Shown here: positions 1 to 12,791 of the stretch, in pieces
Layout: each line of letters starts with the position of its first letter
Position numbering within the stretch: position 1 is the first letter of the stretch
Assembly: GCA_036924855.1 (NCBI GenBank)
Contig: JBAGRP010000001.1
Coordinates: 7,242,001 to 7,306,000, forward strand
Length of the DNA: 64,000 nucleotides
Direction: 5' to 3'
Origin: Nitrobacteraceae bacterium AZCC 2146
GTDB lineage: Bacteria > Pseudomonadota > Alphaproteobacteria > Rhizobiales > Xanthobacteraceae
The notes under the pieces: generated by a model
Told to the model about the DNA's origin: nothing
What the model saw: the letters and a program-made list of their open reading frames with translations, nothing else
Database searches by the model: none
Program-made: the position numbers and the translations under genes

Positions 1-501
1 CACATCGGTGTCAGGGGTGACGGACAGATCGGCCGAAGGTGCTGCAACGGTAACGTGATAGCCGAGCTGGCGCGCCTGCGCGGCGAGCGACACCGCGACC
101 GGGCTGGCACCGAGGATTACCAGCGATGGATGCGGCAGCACCGGTTCGACAAAGATATCCATGGTGCCTTTGCTCGGGCACATATTCTTGGCGAAACGCA
201 CGCCGTCGCGGCTCTCGCCGGGCGTCACGCCAAGCTCGGCGAGAAGGTTTTCCGGCTGCACCGAGACCATGCGCGGCTCGCCATCGGCGAGCGCCTCGCG
301 CGCAGCCTTAAGCACAGCACCACGCGCGCAGCCGCCGCCGATCCATCCGGCGACGATCGTGCCATCTGGCCGGATGATGGCCTTGGCTCCGGCCTTGGCC
401 GCGGTCACCGACACGGTGCGCACCACGGTTGCGAGAACGAATGCTTCCTCGGCTGCCTTGAGCCGGGCGACGAGGTCCAATACTTCCACATGGGCAGTCA
501 T
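1..501 (-). CDS. coxF: XdhC/CoxI-family CO dehydrogenase maturation protein, partial
   Basis: The gene runs off the left edge, so only the first 167 codons are present. The start follows a strong ribosome site (AAGGAGG). The N-terminal XdhC/CoxI domain is clear, with the motif GWIGGGCARGAV at about residues 52-63, and a Rossmann-type segment (VILGASPVA) begins near residue 130. XdhC-type proteins help insert or sulfurate the molybdenum cofactor of xanthine-oxidase-family enzymes. In Oligotropha carboxidovorans the XdhC-like gene that follows coxE is coxF, and this gene follows coxE by 11 bases. The symbol rests on that position; coxI is a related paralogue and cannot be excluded without the C-terminus. 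Confidence 0.82.
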   Translation of the reverse strand, partial: MTAHVEVLDLVARLKAAEEAFVLATVVRTVSVTAAKAGAKAIIRPDGTIVAGWIGGGCARGAVLKAAREALADGEPRMVSVQPENLLAELGVTPGESRDGVRFAKNMCPSKGTMDIFVEPVLPHPSLVILGASPVAVSLAAQARQLGYHVTVAAPSADLSVTPDTDV

Positions 502-512
502 TGGTTCCTCCT

Positions 513-1721
513 TCAGAGCTTAGCCAGATAGGGTTCAAGCTCGGTCAGGCTCTTCAAGGTATTGGCGGGGGCGTAGAGATCGACATGCGGCAGCGCCGCC
601 TTGATGCCCGCGGCCTCCGGTGCATAGCCGTCCCACCCCATCATCGGATTAAGCCAGACGATGCGACGGCAGCGCTTGGCAAGCGTCGCCATTTCGCGCC
701 CGAGCAGCATCGCGTCGCCGGTTTCATAACCGTCGGAAACGATCATGACGCAGGTGCGTGAATGGATCACGCGAGCGGCGTGGCCGCGATTGAAGGTCAG
801 CAGGCACTCGCCGATTTTGGTGCCCCCGCCGGCACCCTGCGCCATGATCGACAGACGATCGAGCGCGCGGGTCGGATCTTTCTCCTTCATCGCGGCGGAG
901 ACATGCGCAAGCCTGGTGTGAAACAGGAAGGCTTCGGCCTCGCGGAATTCATCCAGCACGCCGTGGATGAAGCGGACAAACACGCCAGTGTACATGCTCA
1001 TCGAGCCGGAAGCGTCGAGCAGCACCACGAGGCGCAGCGGCTTGTCCTTGCGCTGCCGCTTCACGAGCTTGATAGGCACGCCGCCATGACTGACGTTGGC
1101 ATGAATCGTCCGTCGCAGATCAAGCCGGTAGCCGCGCCGACGCGCCAGATCGCGGCGGGTCAGCCGCGTGCGCATCGCCTTCGCCAGCCGTGCCGCGGCG
1201 GCATGGGCCTGTTCCACCTGCTCCGGTTCCGCCATTTTCCGAAAATCGACTTCGGTAAGATTGTCGGCGCGCGAGGCGCCCTCCATGCGGCCTTCGCCGC
1301 TGCGCTGTTCTGGAGCGTCCTCGACGGAGGGAATTTGGTCGGACACGCTCTCGCTGCCGGGCCGGTCGGCGTCTTTGTTTGGCAGGCTTTTCAGTGAGGG
1401 GCTGTTCGCCGCTTTCGTCGACCCCATCGTCAGAGATCGCGATTTCGCTCGCCTGCCGAGCCAGAACGCGTCGAAGATGCCGTCGAACTTCTCCCAGTCG
1501 GCCTTGCGAGCTGAAAACAGATGCTTGAATGCCGAGCGCAGGAGGCCGGGCTTCTCGGCATAGCCGGCGGCGATCAGCGTGGCGGCGTCCTCGCCTTCCT
1601 TCAGGCCGACAGCAAAAGCGTTATCGCGCAAAGTAGCGAGAAACGCTGCGAGTTTTCCGGTGACGAGCCGGGAGACCTCGTTCACATCGTCGAAAGATGA
1701 AGGTGCGCCACAGCAGCTCAT
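513..1721 (-). CDS. coxE: CoxE, VWA-domain protein for CO dehydrogenase maturation
   Basis: 402 residues from the chosen start. The ATG overlaps the coxD stop as ATGA, which favours it over an in-frame ATG 75 bases upstream that would lie inside coxD. The C-terminal half is a von Willebrand A domain with a MIDAS motif, DASGSMS, near residue 235. The N-terminal half is alpha-helical with a Gln/Glu-rich and Arg-rich middle. CoxE-type VWA proteins act with the MoxR-type ATPase CoxD in building the Cu-S-Mo active site of CO dehydrogenase; that is family knowledge. It is translationally coupled to coxD and followed closely by coxF. Confidence 0.92.
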   Translation of the reverse strand: MSCCGAPSSFDDVNEVSRLVTGKLAAFLATLRDNAFAVGLKEGEDAATLIAAGYAEKPGLLRSAFKHLFSARKADWEKFDGIFDAFWLGRRAKSRSLTMGSTKAANSPSLKSLPNKDADRPGSESVSDQIPSVEDAPEQRSGEGRMEGASRADNLTEVDFRKMAEPEQVEQAHAAAARLAKAMRTRLTRRDLARRRGYRLDLRRTIHANVSHGGVPIKLVKRQRKDKPLRLVVLLDASGSMSMYTGVFVRFIHGVLDEFREAEAFLFHTRLAHVSAAMKEKDPTRALDRLSIMAQGAGGGTKIGECLLTFNRGHAARVIHSRTCVMIVSDGYETGDAMLLGREMATLAKRCRRIVWLNPMMGWDGYAPEAAGIKAALPHVDLYAPANTLKSLTELEPYLAKL

Positions 1722-2589
1722 GCGACCTTCCCCAGCAGCCGTGCCGTGACCTCGGGTTTGAAGCGCGCTTTGTCCTCGTGCGTCTTGAGCAGGCACATCA
1801 ATGTTTCGTGTACGATTTCCGGCCGATCGTGGAGGTCGCGGATGTCGAGCCCGACCAATGCTGCGGCCCAGTCAAGCGTCTCGGCGACGCCCGGCACCTT
1901 CCGAAGATCTTCCTTGCGGATATTCTCCACCATCCCTGCGATCTGCAGCGCCAGCGACGGTCCGGCGCCATTGATCCGCGCCATGATGATGCGCGCTTCG
2001 CGATCGACGTCGGGATAATCGACGTAATGATAGAGGCAACGACGTCGCAACGCGTCGGACAGTTCGCGGGTGCCGTTCGAGGTCAGGATCACATGCGGGA
2101 TCGTTATCGCCGAGATCGTTCCCAGTTCGGGAATCGACACCTGGAAATCGGACAGCAACTCCAGCAGGAACGCCTCGAACTCGTCGTCGGCGCGGTCGAT
2201 TTCGTCGATCAGCAACACCGGCGGCTTGCTGCGCCGTATCGCAGCCAGCAACGGTCGCTCAAGCAGATACTTTTCCGAAAAGATTTGATCCTCAATGTCA
2301 TCAGCGCTCGCGCCACGATGCGCCTGGATCGCCAGCAACTGTCGCTGGTAATTCCATTCGTAGAGCGCGGCGGATTGATCGAGGCCTTCATAGCACTGCA
2401 GGCGGATCAGCTTGGTCGCATGAACCGACGCCAGCGCTTTGGCGACCTCGGTCTTGCCGACGCCCGCCGCGCCTTCCAGCAACAGCGGACGCTTGAGCAA
2501 CTGCATCAACGAGATCGCAGTGGCAAGCTCGCCATCGGCGATATAGCCGACGGCGGCCAGCCGTTCCGCGATCTGGTCACGATCCTTCA

Positions 2590-2590
<1 letters not shown>
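1718..2590 (-). CDS. coxD: CoxD, MoxR-type AAA+ ATPase
   Basis: 290 residues, normal for the family. Walker A (GAAGVGKT) lies at residues 40-47 and Walker B (VLLIDEID) at 125-132, with an arginine-rich sensor region beyond. MoxR ATPases work with VWA partners as chaperones for metal-enzyme assembly. CoxD is needed for maturation of the copper-molybdenum site in Oligotropha; that role is transferred by homology. The start overlaps the last base of the coxL stop (TAATG) and the stop overlaps the coxE start (ATGA), so L, D and E look translationally coupled. Confidence 0.93.
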
Positions 2591-5510
<2,920 letters not shown>

Positions 5511-5524
5511 TTGTTTTTCCTCCC

Positions 5525-6388
5525 TCAGCCTGCGCGGCCGGCGGCGCGTTTCAGCGCCCGCGTCACCATGATTCCACCGACATGCTTGCGGTATTCGACC
5601 GGCCCGCGCGCATCTGCGGCGGGTGACATGATCGCCACGGCCGCAGCCGCAGCCTTCTTGAGTGTCGCGTCGTCGAGGCTGGTTCCGATCACGGCCTGTG
5701 CCGCATCCGTTGCGAGCAATGGCGTTTCGTGAAGATTGGTGAGACCGATCGCGCAGCTTGCAACCTTGCCACCGGCCATGGTGAGAATCACCGCAGCCGC
5801 GGCGGTGGCGTAATCGCCGACCTTGCGCTTCAGCTTTTCGTAGGCGTAACCGTGGCCTGCCGCCGGAACGGGAATGGAAATCGAAGTCAGGAGTTCTCCC
5901 GGCTCGAGCGCGGTGAAATAAGCGCCCTGATAGAACTCGCTGGCCGCTATTTCACGGGGCCCCGTTGGCCCTTCGAGCTGGTAGCTCGCACCGAGCGTCA
6001 TCATCAGCGCCGGCATGTCGTTGCCCGGGTCGCCATTGGCGACATTGCCGCCGATGGTTCCCATATAGCGGACCTGGGGGTCGGCGATCAGCAGCGCGGT
6101 CTCGTGCAGAATCGGCAGGGATCTTGCGATTTCGTCGGATGCCAGCAATTGATGCTGAGTGGTCATTGCACCGATCACGATCCGGTTGCCGTCCCGGCGA
6201 ATGGCGTTCAGGCCATCGATGCCGTGCAGGTCGACCAGATGCTCCGGCGTGGCAAGCCGGAGCTTCATCATCGGGATCAGGCTGTGGCCGCCGGCCAAAG
6301 CCCGGGCGTCATCTCCTAATGTCGAAAGTAGTTTGACCGCGTCGGCGACAGTCGTCGGCCGGTGATAGCTGAATGAGCCCGGAATCAT
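5525..6388 (-). CDS. coxM: CO dehydrogenase medium (FAD) subunit
   Basis: 287 residues from the ATG preceded by GGAGGGAA, the family's usual length. An ATG 12 bases upstream is less well placed. The FAD-binding motifs are visible: LAGGHSLIP near residue 32 and [14 protein letters not shown] near 110, both typical of CoxM. The C-terminal CODH flavoprotein domain completes it. This is the first structural subunit gene, 180 bases after coxC and 14 bases before coxS, so a promoter or leader could lie in the coxC-coxM gap. Confidence 0.95.
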   Translation of the reverse strand: MIPGSFSYHRPTTVADAVKLLSTLGDDARALAGGHSLIPMMKLRLATPEHLVDLHGIDGLNAIRRDGNRIVIGAMTTQHQLLASDEIARSLPILHETALLIADPQVRYMGTIGGNVANGDPGNDMPALMMTLGASYQLEGPTGPREIAASEFYQGAYFTALEPGELLTSISIPVPAAGHGYAYEKLKRKVGDYATAAAAVILTMAGGKVASCAIGLTNLHETPLLATDAAQAVIGTSLDDATLKKAAAAAVAIMSPAADARGPVEYRKHVGGIMVTRALKRAAGRAG

Positions 6389-6568
6389 AGTTCCCTCCAT
6401 CCGTCCTTTTCGCCTTTTCGCGCTCGGCGCGGACGTTGGATGAAGGTTCTCTCCGGCTTGTTTCGCACGCAAGCCGTTGGTGGCTGTTGGATCACGGGAA
6501 GCGAAAATTCTCACGAAACGCGCACCGGCGTGCACGAAATGCGTCAGCAGTTGCGACCTATGACGGAG

Positions 6569-7804
6569 TTACGTGTGTGTGTGTGTGTGTGTGTGTGCGC
6601 CACGCCGGGCAAGTCCAAGCCGCGCTTTGACTTCCGCGATCTTGGCCCGGCTCACTGGCACCCGGTGCGGCGAAGGGCCATCCAGCTCGATCACCGCGCC
6701 GTCACCCTCCTTGCGGACAAAGGTGACGTGCGGGATCGCCACGATATGGCTGCGGTGCACCCTGACGAACAGGCCGGGATCGAGCTGGGCCTCGGCCTCC
6801 GAGATGGACCAAGGGCACATCCGCTCGCGCGTGCCATCGTGGACCCTAGTATAATGGGCATCGGCCGTGACGCTCCGCACATCGGCGCTCTCGATAAAGT
6901 GTGTGCCGTCGGCACCCTCGACCGGAAGGCGAGGCGCGGAGACGTTGCGCGGCTGACCAAGCCCGCCGAGCGGTGCCGATTTCAAATGTGGGGTCGTGGC
7001 AGCACGCCCATCTACATGGGAAACCGCAGTTTCGGCAGTCGAGACGGCGGATTCCAGAATCGGGTCGACGACGGTTGACTTCGCCGTTTGCCGGTGCGGA
7101 TCAGGAACCAGCGACAGCAGGAATCCCGCCGCGATCACGAAGCAAAGCAATGCCACGACCAGAGCAAGGATCTGTTGCGATGCGGCGAGCCCGCTGATGT
7201 GATGGTGCGACGCTCCCGACAATGGCACAAAGTGCACACCGTACATGGCGGTGTAGTGCATGCCCGAGACGGCAATTCCGAACGCCATGGCACTTACGAT
7301 CAGCTGGATTCCGTCCTGCCGAGCAAGGAATGCGCGCAGGCCGCCATAGGCCGCCCCTATTGCAATCAGGACGGAGAGAACCACCATTGGGCTGTCGTGT
7401 TGCATCGAAAAATTGCCCGCGAGCCCGTGCATCCCGACGTAATGCATGCTGGCGATTCCCCCGCCCAGCAAAACGGCCGACCACACGATGCGCTGCAGCG
7501 AGGGCTCTCCGATGCTGACGAAAAACAGCGAGACGCCCACGACGAGTGCGCAGATCAGGAACGACACGATGGTGGGGAGAACGAGATAGACCGTATCCAC
7601 TGGAATCGGCGCCGCCAGCATGCCGACGAAATGCATGGTCCAGATGCCGACGGCGAAAAACCCCGCGGCGCTGGCAAGCAGCAGGCGATGATCAGCGTCC
7701 GGCCGCCGGCGGATGCGTGCGGCCAGGCCGAACCCGGTGTATCCTCCCAGAATCGCGATCACCACCGAGAGCGCGACGAGATAAGGATCGTGTCCTTCGA
7801 ACAT
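6569..7804 (-). CDS. coxC: CoxC-like MHYT sensor with LytTR DNA-binding domain
   Basis: 411 residues. The N-terminal half is a seven-helix MHYT membrane sensor with three motif repeats: MHFVGM at 57, MHYVGM at 120 and MHYTAM at 182. The C-terminal quarter is a LytTR domain that would bind DNA. MHYT domains are proposed to sense CO, O2 or NO through bound metal; CoxC and CoxH of Oligotropha have this same layout. The placement directly upstream of coxM fits a CO-responsive regulator. The last residues are an alternating His-Thr tail encoded by an AC dinucleotide tract that runs almost into the stop codon. Confidence 0.88.
   Translation of the reverse strand: MFEGHDPYLVALSVVIAILGGYTGFGLAARIRRRPDADHRLLLASAAGFFAVGIWTMHFVGMLAAPIPVDTVYLVLPTIVSFLICALVVGVSLFFVSIGEPSLQRIVWSAVLLGGGIASMHYVGMHGLAGNFSMQHDSPMVVLSVLIAIGAAYGGLRAFLARQDGIQLIVSAMAFGIAVSGMHYTAMYGVHFVPLSGASHHHISGLAASQQILALVVALLCFVIAAGFLLSLVPDPHRQTAKSTVVDPILESAVSTAETAVSHVDGRAATTPHLKSAPLGGLGQPRNVSAPRLPVEGADGTHFIESADVRSVTADAHYTRVHDGTRERMCPWSISEAEAQLDPGLFVRVHRSHIVAIPHVTFVRKEGDGAVIELDGPSPHRVPVSRAKIAEVKARLGLARRGAHTHTHTHT
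6573..6597. repeat. (GT)12 dinucleotide tract inside the 3' end of coxC
   Basis: Twelve perfect GT units plus one G, read as AC repeats by coxC on the minus strand. They encode the terminal His-Thr tail just before the TAA at 6569-6571. Loss or gain of a unit would shift frame past this stop; in at least one alternative frame translation would read into the 180-base gap before coxM. Long dinucleotide tracts are uncommon in bacterial coding sequence and are often slippage hot spots. Confidence 0.95.
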
Positions 7805-8198
7805 GATCGTCTCGGCCGCCCGTCTCCACAGGCGCGCCTCCTCCCTGCGCGGAGTTTATATGCGTGGCGAAGGGAATGACAATCTGCCCGTTCAATGCTT
7901 GCCATCTACGCGGTGGGTCAAAAGTGGTTACGCTCCGATCTTGGGGCCATGGCGCGATCTCGAACTCGAAGTTTCGCAATGGCGGCATCGCTTTGGGCGA
8001 TAACGTGCCGCTGACTGGGGTGCGGTCCAATACCGAAATCGTTTCTGATGAATCGGTGCATCGAGTTTTCGTGCATCGACGGTGAAGTCGAAGCTATGCT
8101 TATTTCCGCTTATGATGCTGTGGACGGCTCCTCCACCGGCACGTGAGTGCCATGAATGTGGGCGCTGTTAAAACTCCCACGATTCAGAGGAGCGAGCC
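7805..8198. other. Intergenic region upstream of coxC and of IS110 remnant
   Basis: 394 bases with no recognisable gene. It should contain the coxC promoter on the minus strand and, towards 8150-8198, the leader of the IS110 remnant. The coxB gene that precedes coxC in Oligotropha was looked for here and not found. Confidence 0.5.
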
Positions 8199-8740
8199 AT
8201 GCAGATGATAACGACAATCGGTTTAGAAGTCTTCCAAGTCCACGGCGTTGATGCTGGCGGCCAGGTAGTCATTCGTCGTCAACTGAAGCGACGGTCAGTC
8301 CTGGGGTTCTTTCAGAAGCTGCCACCATGCCTGGTCGGTATCGAAGCCTGCGCATCGTCGCACCATTGGTCGCGCGAACTTGAGGCGCTCGGCCATACCG
8401 TTCGGCTAATGCCGCCGGCCTACGTGAAGCCCTATGTCAAACGGCAGAAGAATGACATGGCTGACGCCGAGGCTATCTGCGAGGCGGTCACCCGAGCCAA
8501 CATGCGTTTCGTGCCAACAAAGACGCCTGAGCAGCAGAGCTGCCTGATGCTTCACCGCACCCGCCATCTGTTCATCCGCCAGCAGACCGCGGTAATCAAT
8601 GCGATCCGGGCGCATCTTGCCGAGTTCGGCATTGTCGCGCCGGTCGGACGCAAAGGCGTCACGGAACTGCTGCATATTGTTGCCGACCCGAGCGACAAGC
8701 GGCTGTCAGAGGTTGCCCGTGCGTGTCTTGCCGCGAATGC
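8199..8740 (+). pseudogene. IS110-family transposase, truncated
   Basis: The N-terminal DEDD transposase domain of IS110 elements is clear (FQVHGVDAGGQ, KNDMADAEAI, RQQTAVINAIRAHL). Two lesions are visible. The first catalytic block, normally of the form GLDxAKxVFQVHG, has lost about five codons and reads GLEVFQVHG. The protein also stops matching after ACLAA near 8736, where IS91 sequence begins. The C-terminal transposase_20 domain is absent, so this is a dead remnant. The frame stays open to 8873 only by reading antisense through the IS91 gene. Confidence 0.85.
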
Positions 8741-9866
8741 GATCCCTCGAAGCTTTCAACGAGCTTCATTCGACCGCCACAACAGGGGCATGGCGGCGGC
8801 TCGATTGGTGCGGCTGCGTCATCATCGTTTTGATTGCTGTTCGATCGCTCGATTTCACCACGTGGCGCGTTGAGCAGGCGGCGGCACAACGCCAGTTTGT
8901 CGGCGCGATGACCATTAGCAAACAGCCCGTAGTGACGAATACGATTGAACCCGTCCGGTAAGACGTGAAGCAGGAATCGGCGAATGAACTCGCCAGCGGT
9001 GAGCGTCATGGCCTTGCTCTTTGTCCGTCCCGCCTCGCGGTAGTCCTTCCAGCTGACATGCTCATCGGCGAGTTTGATGAGCCGGCCATTGCCGATGGCG
9101 ACGCGATGGGTATAGCGGGCCAGATAGGCCAGCACCTGCTCCGGTCCTGCAAAAGGGCGCTTGGCAAAGACCACCCATTCGCGATTGCGAAGCGGCGCGA
9201 GACGGGACACGAACGCCGCGCGATCCGAGTACGCGGCAAGATCGTTGAAGAACTGTAGTTGGCCGGCATCGAAGAGCGCGATGAGGCCGTCGAGGAACAG
9301 CCGACGAAAGAGACGCGAGAGCACCCGCACCGGTAGAAAGAAACCTGGCCGGCATGATATCCAGCGTTCGCCGTCGGGCGAGATGCCACCACCCGGAACG
9401 ATGCAGTGGACATGGGGATGATGATCGAGGTTCTGACCCCAGGTATGCAGCACAGCGGTGAGACCGATCTCGGCTCCGAGATGTTTGGGATCGGCGGCGA
9501 TCGTCGTGAGCGTTCGCGCGGCGGTCTTGAACAGAAGTCCATAGACCGCCGCCTTGTTCTGATAGGCGATGGCGCCGACTTCGGCGGGCAGGGTGAATAC
9601 GACGTGGAAATAGGGCGCGGGCAACAGGTCCGCCTCTCGCGCCGCCAACCATCGCTCCGCCGCCCGCCATTGACACTTGGGACAATGGCGGTTGCGGCAG
9701 GAATTGTAGGCGATGCGCGTATGGGCGCAGTCCTCGCAACGTTCGACGTGGCCGCCGAGCGCCGCCGTGCGACAAATCTCGATTGCCGTCATGACGCGAC
9801 GCTGAGTGAGGCTTACATGGCCAACATTGGCGGTGCGCCACGCGTCGCCAGGGCCTGGTTCGCTTC
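8659..9866 (-). pseudogene. IS91-family (Y2/HUH) transposase, both ends damaged
   Basis: The core is well conserved: a zinc-finger block CxxC...CRNRHCPKC, the HUH motif HPHVHCIV, and the tyrosine region YLARYTHRVAI, then CPCCGGRM near the C-terminus. The N-terminus is fused to the tail of an integrase remnant near 9862. The C-terminus runs into IS110 sequence near 8750, replacing the usual end. IS91 enzymes move by rolling-circle transposition. Here both junctions argue that the element was cut and rejoined, so activity is unlikely although most of the catalytic domain survives. Confidence 0.8.
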
Positions 9867-10411
9867 CAATAGTCGCGCAGGATGCCGAGTAACTGCTCGG
9901 AGAGCATGACGTAGCGATCCTTGCCTCCTTTGCCGTGCCGGATGGCGATGACAATGCGTGTGCTGTCAATATCGCGACTGGTCAAAGCGACGAGTTCGGA
10001 CACGCGCAAGCCGGCGGCGTAGATAGTAATAAAGGCCGTGCGCATCTTCAGATTACGGACGGTCTTCAGGAGCCGTTCGACCTCTTCGCGGGAGAGAACG
10101 GCGGGCAAAGAGTCCGCCCGCCGGGCGTAAGGAATCTCATCGACAATGTCTTTTTGTCCGAGCGTCTTTCCGTAGAAGAACCACAACGCCCCCATGATTG
10201 GGTTGATCGTAGTCGGCTTGAGGTTGCGGGAGACAAGATGCAGGTGATAATCACGGATATCCTCCAGGCCAAGTTGGTCTGGTGAGCGTCGATGATAAGC
10301 GCTGAATCTGGCAACGGCAGAGATATAAATATTTTGGGTATTCGGCGACATGTTGCGGATCTTCATGTCGTCGATCATGCGTTGTCGCAACGGCGATATC
10401 GGTTTGGTCAT
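9862..10411 (-). pseudogene. XerD-like tyrosine recombinase, C-terminally truncated
   Basis: About 183 codons of a phage-type integrase, the usual companion gene upstream of IS91-type transposases. The core-binding SAM-like domain and the first part of the catalytic domain are present, including the first catalytic Arg in AAGLRVSELV and the Lys in GKGGKDRYV. The HxxR box and nucleophile Tyr are missing. The frame breaks exactly where the transposase remnant starts, consistent with one deletion having fused the two genes. Confidence 0.8.
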
Positions 10412-10605
10412 CGGTGAACTCCAACTGTACGAACTGCACCTGCAGCACCGACAATCGTACCGAGCCAAAGCGAGAGCGCGAATCGAGACGAAGATTTGGG
10501 TAGCGTCGCGGAAGTAATCTTGTGCGACGCATCAAGAATGGCTCTACTGAGCCATATTCCCGATTTGATGAAATCGGGTCCAACCGATTCACGGCGGATG
10601 CGGCG

Positions 10606-10935
10606 ATGCTCGACAATCCAGAAAAAACTGCGCGGCTCATGATCGCGATGACGGCGGCGCTACCATTCGAAGTCGAATTGACATCGTCCACGATCGCCTA
10701 TCTGCGAACGCAACACATCGCGTACAATGTCGAGCCAATGCAGACCGTCTCGAAAGTCTCCTATGCCGGCGACGAAGGCGGCATCCTCTGCCATCTCCAA
10801 CCCGAGGACACGGAGAACGTCATCATCGTCTCGCTCACCCATGTCCGGATGCATCGTTCCCTGCCGCTTGCCGCAGCCGTGTTCGATTACCAGAAGCATC
10901 GGGTGAAGAAATTGAAGAAGCAAGGCAGCGCATAA
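10606..10935 (+). CDS. Conserved hypothetical protein
   Basis: 109 residues from the ATG at MLDNPEKTARL; a longer frame opens at 10522. No domain is recognised. The protein resembles short Bradyrhizobium proteins that keep a run like PFEVELTSSTIAYL and end in a basic tail (YQKHRVKKLKKQ), but this is memory, not a search. Composition looks like real coding sequence: soluble, no signal peptide, no membrane segment. It lies between IS91 debris and an IS1182 element and has no operon partner. Confidence 0.55.
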   Translation: MLDNPEKTARLMIAMTAALPFEVELTSSTIAYLRTQHIAYNVEPMQTVSKVSYAGDEGGILCHLQPEDTENVIIVSLTHVRMHRSLPLAAAVFDYQKHRVKKLKKQGSA

Positions 10936-11047
10936 ATCGAACGCCCGGTCTGGGCTCAATGCTCGCGGTTGGCGCTACCGCGCGAGCGGTTTAGTACAAT
11001 CGCCGTTTCGCGACGCCGCGAGTCGGGATTACTTCCGCCTTTGGCAC

Positions 11048-12604
11048 GATTTTGTTGCAAAAGTCGGTTGAGGCAAGCCACGAACCGTGATTCCGTTACG
11101 TTGACGCGAATCTCGGCGAGGTTGATCCATGATGGGCCGTCTGAAGAGTGACCAAGGTCAACTGTTCTACCAGTTTCATCTTGGCGACGCGGTCCCCGAG
11201 GATCACCTGGTGCGGAAGATCGATGCCGCTCTCGATCTGTCCTGGCTTCGCAGCGAACTTGCACCTCACTATTCGTCGATGGGTCGCCCGTCGATCGATC
11301 CGGAACTGATGATCCGGATGCTGGTCGTGGGGTATGTGTTTGCGATCCGCTCGGAGCGGCTGATCTGCCGTGAAGTGCAGGTGAACTTGGCCTATCGCTG
11401 GTTCTGCAAGCTCGGTATCGAGGACGCTATCCCGGATCATTCGGCATTTTCGCGCGCCCGCAACGAGCGCTTCCGCGATGGAGATGTTTTCCGCCACATG
11501 TTCGAGCGAGTCGTCGAGGCGTGCATCGCGGCCGGTCTGGTTGGCGGCGAAGGCTTTGCGGTCGATGCGAGCTTGATCCAGGCGGATGCCAATAAGCAAC
11601 GCTCGATCGCAGGTCAGGATTGGCGCAAGGATCGTGATCCGGCGAGGTCCAGCCGCGCGGTGAAGGAGTATCTGGCGACCCTCGACGATACGGCGTGGGG
11701 CGCCGCCAGCGAGGTTGTCCCGAAGTTTGTCTCGCCATCCGATCCCGCGGCCCAGTGGACCGGCGCTCATAAGGGACCGGCATTCTTCGCTTATTCCGAC
11801 AACTATCTCATCGACGTGAAGTTCGGCGTCATCGTTGACGTCGAGGCCTCCCGCTCCATTCGGCAGGCCGAGGTCGGCGCGGCAAAGACCATGATCGAGC
11901 GAACAGAGGAGCGCTTCGGCCTTAAGCCTGAGCGGCTTGTCGGAGATACCGCTTACGGGGCGGCTCCGATGCTGAACTGGTTGGTCGAGGAGAAAGGCAT
12001 CGCGCCCCATATTCCCGTGTTCGACAAGTCGAAGCGGGACGACGGCACCTTCTCGCGCAGCGACTTTCGATATGATCCGACGAGCGACATTTACCACTGC
12101 CCAGGCGAGAAGCAGCTTGGGACAAGTGGCACCGTGCATGAGGGCAAGACGCTTCTGTATCGCGCCAGCAAGCTCGATTGCGATGTATGTCCGCTCAAAC
12201 CCCAGTGCTGCCCAAAAGAACCGTCACGCAAGATCCCGCGCGACATCCATGAGCACGCCCGAGACGTTGCCCGGTCGCTTGCCGGCACCGAGGGCTTTGA
12301 GCAGTCGCGACATGAACGCAAGAAGATCGAGATGCGGTTCGCGCACTTGAAGCGCATTCTGAAGCTCGGCCGGCTTCGACTGCGTGGTCCACGAGGCGCC
12401 CAGGACGAATTTGTTCTGGCTGCCATCGCCCAGAACCTCCGACGGCTCGCATCGCTAGGTGCGCGACCGCCACCCGCTCAGGCTCTGTGTATTGCGTAGC
12501 GTAAAAGTTGCGTCGAGAGCGTCGGGGTCGGGGGCAAACCCCATCGCCCTAAATGAACTGGGCGAACGACATCATCAGTCACAGCCGACTTTTGCAACAA
12601 AATC
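11048..12604 (+). mobile_element. IS1182-family insertion sequence
   Basis: A single transposase gene is enclosed by 23-bp terminal inverted repeats at 11048-11070 and 12582-12604 that match at 22 of 23 positions. Both begin GATTTTGTTGCAAAAGTCGG. The element is about 1.56 kb. I could not identify a target duplication with confidence. Confidence 0.85.
11129..12499 (+). CDS. IS1182-family transposase
   Basis: 456 residues, full length. The N-terminal DUF772-type domain (DHLVRKIDAALDL, GRPSIDPELMIRML) is followed by the DDE catalytic domain, with Asp in EGFAVDASLIQAD and a second Asp in VGDTAYGAAP. A cysteine-rich block (CDVCPLKPQCC) precedes the last Glu region. No frameshift or stop is seen, and both inverted repeats are present, so the element may be active. 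Confidence 0.92.
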   Translation: MMGRLKSDQGQLFYQFHLGDAVPEDHLVRKIDAALDLSWLRSELAPHYSSMGRPSIDPELMIRMLVVGYVFAIRSERLICREVQVNLAYRWFCKLGIEDAIPDHSAFSRARNERFRDGDVFRHMFERVVEACIAAGLVGGEGFAVDASLIQADANKQRSIAGQDWRKDRDPARSSRAVKEYLATLDDTAWGAASEVVPKFVSPSDPAAQWTGAHKGPAFFAYSDNYLIDVKFGVIVDVEASRSIRQAEVGAAKTMIERTEERFGLKPERLVGDTAYGAAPMLNWLVEEKGIAPHIPVFDKSKRDDGTFSRSDFRYDPTSDIYHCPGEKQLGTSGTVHEGKTLLYRASKLDCDVCPLKPQCCPKEPSRKIPRDIHEHARDVARSLAGTEGFEQSRHERKKIEMRFAHLKRILKLGRLRLRGPRGAQDEFVLAAIAQNLRRLASLGARPPPAQALCIA

Positions 12605-12730
12605 TGCACAGAGCCGACATGGAGCAACCCGCGCACTTGATACCTCCGCACGCCGGCACGATAAAAAATCTGACGGCGGGGGAAGCGGGCAAAAGAAGCT
12701 TTCTCATGAATGTACGGTCATACGCGTCAA

Positions 12731-12766
12731 CAGCAAAAGGCCCGGCACAGATGACGTTGCCGAGCC
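12731..12766 (-). terminator. Rho-independent terminator downstream of secreted small protein
   Basis: On the minus strand GGCTCGGCA (12766-12758) can pair with TGCCGGGCC (12747-12739) around a ten-base loop, followed by TTTTGC. It sits 26 bases beyond the stop of the gene at 12792-13070. Confidence 0.65.
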
Positions 12767-12791
12767 ATTCCTTTTGCCTCGAAGATAGAGC

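Noticed and set aside
6573..6597. CRISPR-like or satellite array
   Set aside because: It is a simple dinucleotide tract with no spacers.
9062..10468. Apparent integrase-transposase fusion protein of 468 codons
   Set aside because: After RDYWKRTRP the frame reads through the IS91 gene out of frame; it is a deletion junction, not a functional fusion.
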